From NCBI GenBank assembly GCA_023387635.1, contig JAEWHU010000080.1:1-17176 (forward strand): 17,176 nt of DNA, read 5' to 3'. Source of the stretch: Bacillota bacterium (GTDB taxonomy: Bacteria > Bacillota > Clostridia > Lachnospirales > Lachnospiraceae). Made by a program: the position numbers and the translations under genes. Positions 14,821 to 17,176 of this stretch are shown here, piece by piece. The notes below the pieces were generated by a model that did not search any database, was not told the DNA's origin, and saw only the letters and a program-made list of their open reading frames with translations. Positions within the stretch are counted from its first letter, which is position 1, and each line of letters starts with the position of its first letter.

Positions 14821-15906
14821 TTATTCAAAATATACTGGTTGTCCTGTTTCTGCTGATTTATAGATTGCTTCAAGAATTTCGGATACAACACAAGCTTGTT
14901 CTGGCAATACAATAGGATCTGTATTATTTTTAACAGCATCAATCCAACGTCTTGCTTCAACTTCTGCAGGATTATTAGATATTCCTTCATAAAAGGCTAC
15001 TCCGCCGCTTGACATATCAGGTTTAATCTCAATTAGGCGATTAAATTCACCCTTATTAATGGTTACACCATTCTTAATTTGTGCTCCTGCATCACTACCA
15101 CAAAGTACAGTACTTCCTTCTTGTATAGGTTCAAGGGTATTAAGTGCCCAACTTGATTCAAGTATAATCGTAGCACCATTCTTCATAACGATAAATCCAA
15201 AAGCTGAATCCTCCATTGTATGTTGTTCTTCATCCCAACCACCCCAAGGATTACCACAGTCAGCATTGTTTACCTTCTTATATTTTGTTCCTACTACCAT
15301 CTTTGGCTCATAATTATTCATTAAGTAAAGAGTTACATCAAGAGAGTGAGTTCCGATATCAATTAATGGGCCTCCACCTTGCTCAAATTCATTAAGGAAA
15401 ACACCCCAGTTTGGAGTTCCTCTTCTTCTTATTGCATATGCTTTTGCAAAATATATATCACCTAAGTCACCACGTTCAATAACTTCTTTCAAATAGATTG
15501 CTTCTGGTTTATGTCTATGCTGATAACCAATGGTAAGCTTCTTACCGGATTCTTTTGCTGCTTCAACCATTTTTCTAGCATTATTGGCAGTTTTTGCCAT
15601 TGGCTTCTCACACATAACGTGCTTACCGGCATGTAATGAATCAATAGAAATGGGTGCATGAGAACGGTTCGGCGTGCAAACATGGACTACATCAATATCT
15701 TCATCCTTTAATAACTCCTGATAATCTGTATATACCTTTGCATCAGGTGTACCGTATCTCTCTTTCGCTAATTCTGCTCTTTCTTCAACAATATCACAAA
15801 ACGCTACCATTTCTACATCATTTAGTTTACTTAGAGAAGGCATATGTTTCCCATTCGCAATACCTCCACAACCAATAACTCCCACTTTAATTTTCTTATC
15901 CATCAT
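14821..15906 (-). CDS. Gfo/Idh/MocA-family oxidoreductase
   Basis: NAD(P)-dependent dehydrogenase, 361 aa. The N-terminal Rossmann fold has an intact GCGGIA motif (12-17), an acidic residue at the end of strand 2 (FCDI), VCTPNRSH (76-83) and the EKP motif (Glu100-Lys101-Pro102). The C-terminal domain has GGGPLIDIGTHSLDVTLYLM with Asp183 and His187. GTPNWGVF and CGNPWGGWDEEQHTMEDSAFGFI are substrate-side features seen in some glucoside and anhydrosugar dehydrogenases. AAGGGG lies 6 nt before ATG 15906. First gene of the operon, divergent from an AraC-type activator 132 bp away, which suggests substrate-inducible sugar or polyol catabolism. The substrate cannot be named. Confidence 0.93.
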   Translation of the reverse strand: MMDKKIKVGVIGCGGIANGKHMPSLSKLNDVEMVAFCDIVEERAELAKERYGTPDAKVYTDYQELLKDEDIDVVHVCTPNRSHAPISIDSLHAGKHVMCEKPMAKTANNARKMVEAAKESGKKLTIGYQHRHKPEAIYLKEVIERGDLGDIYFAKAYAIRRRGTPNWGVFLNEFEQGGGPLIDIGTHSLDVTLYLMNNYEPKMVVGTKYKKVNNADCGNPWGGWDEEQHTMEDSAFGFIVMKNGATIILESSWALNTLEPIQEGSTVLCGSDAGAQIKNGVTINKGEFNRLIEIKPDMSSGGVAFYEGISNNPAEVEARRWIDAVKNNTDPIVLPEQACVVSEILEAIYKSAETGQPVYFE

Positions 15907-16038
15907 ATAAAGCCCCTTTACTTTTATATTTTGAAAAGGAAGATTATAACCATCCTTTGTTAAAATATAGCATATATTACCATTTCGTGATACAATAAAT
16001 TAGCATAAAAGTATTAATAATTTGTCCTAGGAGGTTCT

Positions 16039-16932
16039 ATGGAGAATACATATTATATTGAGACAAGAGATACTCATGGTGATGCTTCACTTCAATTCAG
16101 TACCCATATTCAGGAGGCTTTTGGTCCACAGACAATGGTACAAGCACATATCCATAACTATATAGAAATTATCTATGCCATATCAGGAAAATATCAGATT
16201 TTATTAAATAATCAGAATTATAGTTTTTTAGAAGGAGATATGGTACTTATTAACTCTAATGAAATTCACACCATTTTCTCCTTATCTGAAAGTAGTAACA
16301 GATATGTGGTTGTTAAATTCGAACCAGAGTTGTTATATACTACTGCTCAATCCATTTTTGAAATGAAATATGTTTTACCTTTCATACTAAATGAATCTAC
16401 CAATCAAAAAATTTTTATAAAAAGTGAAATTGAACATACTATAATCCCAGGACTCATTCATGAAATTAATAAGGAATATACTGAGAAACTATATGGTTAT
16501 GAGCTTGCAATCAAAGCTAATATCTATCAATTATTTCTCTTAATACTTCGTAGATGGAACGAAGAAAATATAGATTTAAATATAGATAAAGAAATCAATA
16601 AGGATATGATAAAAAGAATTGAGCCTGTATTGGATTATATTGAAGAAAATTATGAACATGATATTACTGCTTTAGATATGGCTAAGTATTGCAATATAAG
16701 CTATAGTTATTTTTCTAGATTATTTACAAGATTAATGAAAAGAAATTTTAGGGAATACTTAAATTATGTTAGAATTACAAAGTCAGAACGTCTCCTTACG
16801 TCCACAGATCTTAATATTACAGAAATCGCATTACAGGTAGGTTTTTCTACGTCCAGCTATTATATACAACAATTTAAACTTTATAAAGATATCTCACCAA
16901 AACAATACCAATTAAGATATAAAATGAGATAG
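16039..16932 (+). CDS. AraC-family transcriptional regulator with N-terminal cupin domain
   Basis: A 297-aa DNA-binding regulator. The N-terminal half (about 20-110) is a cupin-like sensor: QAHIHNYIEIIYAISGKYQILLNNQNYSFLEGDMVLINSNEIHTI, with His37/His39 and a late His77 in positions typical of sugar-binding AraC proteins. The C-terminal about 100 residues hold two helix-turn-helix motifs, ITALDMAKYCNISYSYFSRLFTRLM and ITEIALQVGFSTSSYYIQQFKLYKDISPKQYQ. AGGAGG lies 4 nt before ATG 16039. It is divergent from the oxidoreductase operon, so it most likely controls that operon in response to its substrate. The 132-bp shared gap (15907-16038) is AT-rich, and I could not place convincing promoters or operators in it. 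Confidence 0.94.
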   Translation: MENTYYIETRDTHGDASLQFSTHIQEAFGPQTMVQAHIHNYIEIIYAISGKYQILLNNQNYSFLEGDMVLINSNEIHTIFSLSESSNRYVVVKFEPELLYTTAQSIFEMKYVLPFILNESTNQKIFIKSEIEHTIIPGLIHEINKEYTEKLYGYELAIKANIYQLFLLILRRWNEENIDLNIDKEINKDMIKRIEPVLDYIEENYEHDITALDMAKYCNISYSYFSRLFTRLMKRNFREYLNYVRITKSERLLTSTDLNITEIALQVGFSTSSYYIQQFKLYKDISPKQYQLRYKMR

Positions 16933-16992
16933 GATTTAAATAAAATTTTACTTTTTCATTTAAGGAAGATATATTACCACAAATTTTTTCCC

Positions 16993-17047
16993 TTGACTTT
17001 CGAATGTATGTTCTGTATAATTGCTTTTATAAACAGAACACATGTTC
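16993..17047 (+). promoter_or_regulatory. Sigma-A promoter with two LexA-type SOS boxes
   Basis: TTGACT (16993-16998), a 17-nt spacer and a perfect TATAAT (17016-17021). The spacer contains CGAATGTATGTTC (17001-17013), which matches the Gram-positive LexA site GAAC-N4-GTTC except for one base in the left half. A second, perfect GAAC-N4-GTTC lies at 17036-17047, just after the predicted start. This arrangement points to SOS repression by LexA. Confidence 0.82.
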
Positions 17048-17072
17048 TAATTAGGTAAAGGATGATTATCTT

Positions 17073-17176
17073 ATGTTTAAAACTTCCTCTTCCATTGACT
17101 TCCCATTTGACAACGCCAAAAGTGGCTCTTTATATTCCAAATTAGAAACTGGCGTTATTGCTGTATTTCAGCCCAA
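17073..17176 (+). CDS. N-terminus of an unrecognised, probably SOS-regulated gene (runs off the right edge)
   Basis: Open frame of 34 complete codons from ATG 17073 to the window end, beginning MFKTSSSIDFPFDNAKSG and continuing with a segment that ends ETGVIAVFQP. AAAGGA lies about 10 nt upstream. A nearby ATG at 17062 leads to a stop after 27 codons and is not used. The LexA-box promoter directly upstream is the only clue to its role: a DNA-damage response gene such as a repair enzyme, translesion polymerase partner, division inhibitor or stress-induced element. I do not recognise the N-terminus and give no function. Confidence 0.68.
   Translation, partial: MFKTSSSIDFPFDNAKSGSLYSKLETGVIAVFQP

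Noticed and set aside
15489..15683. 64-codon frame within the oxidoreductase gene on the same strand
   Set aside because: It is an out-of-frame shadow of a clear dehydrogenase reading frame and covers its EKP motif region.
16933..16992. Terminator after the AraC-family gene
   Set aside because: The gap has T-rich stretches but no convincing stem next to them.

Overview
The window is AT-rich and reads as chromosomal DNA of a low-GC Clostridia, most likely Lachnospiraceae and perhaps close to Lachnoclostridium (Clostridium) phytofermentans. This placement is inferred from the dgt-dnaG-rpoD-trmK gene order, the class A RNase P RNA, AGGAGG-type ribosome binding sites, the FeoB subtype and the codon bias. 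No database search was possible. Most genes are core housekeeping genes. I see no prophage, insertion sequence, CRISPR array or defence island.

Layout. The left two thirds (1-10036) is transcribed right to left. In transcription order it holds dgt (a dNTP triphosphohydrolase), a 560-bp region with a duplicated, hairpin-rich repeat, dnaG (primase), an AT-rich octamer array, rpoD (primary sigma factor), trmK (tRNA m1A22 methyltransferase), a long intercistronic hairpin and a TGS-domain nucleoside kinase. Then come rnpB, with its own strong promoter and terminator, an OmpR/VanR-type response regulator with its overlapping histidine kinase, and the start of a membrane-anchored protein cut by the window edge. 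The dgt-dnaG-rpoD part is a version of the macromolecular-synthesis cluster that links nucleotide pools, replication priming and transcription.

The right third mostly reads left to right. A nitrilase-superfamily amidohydrolase has a good sigma-A promoter and a terminator. It is followed by a feoAB ferrous-iron uptake operon that ends at a bidirectional terminator. Converging on that terminator is a two-gene Gfo/Idh/MocA oxidoreductase operon. This operon is divergent from an AraC-family regulator with a cupin-like sensor domain, so the three probably form a small sugar or polyol catabolic unit. The window ends in the first 34 codons of an unrecognised gene behind a near-consensus promoter that carries two LexA-type SOS boxes.

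The most interesting non-coding signals are: the duplicated structured repeat between dgt and dnaG, which could be a leader RNA, a small RNA or a dispersed repeat; the 9 x 8-bp array with a 24-bp super-period behind dnaG; the row of three hairpins between the oxidoreductase genes; and the SOS-controlled truncated gene. All functions are inferred from sequence features alone.
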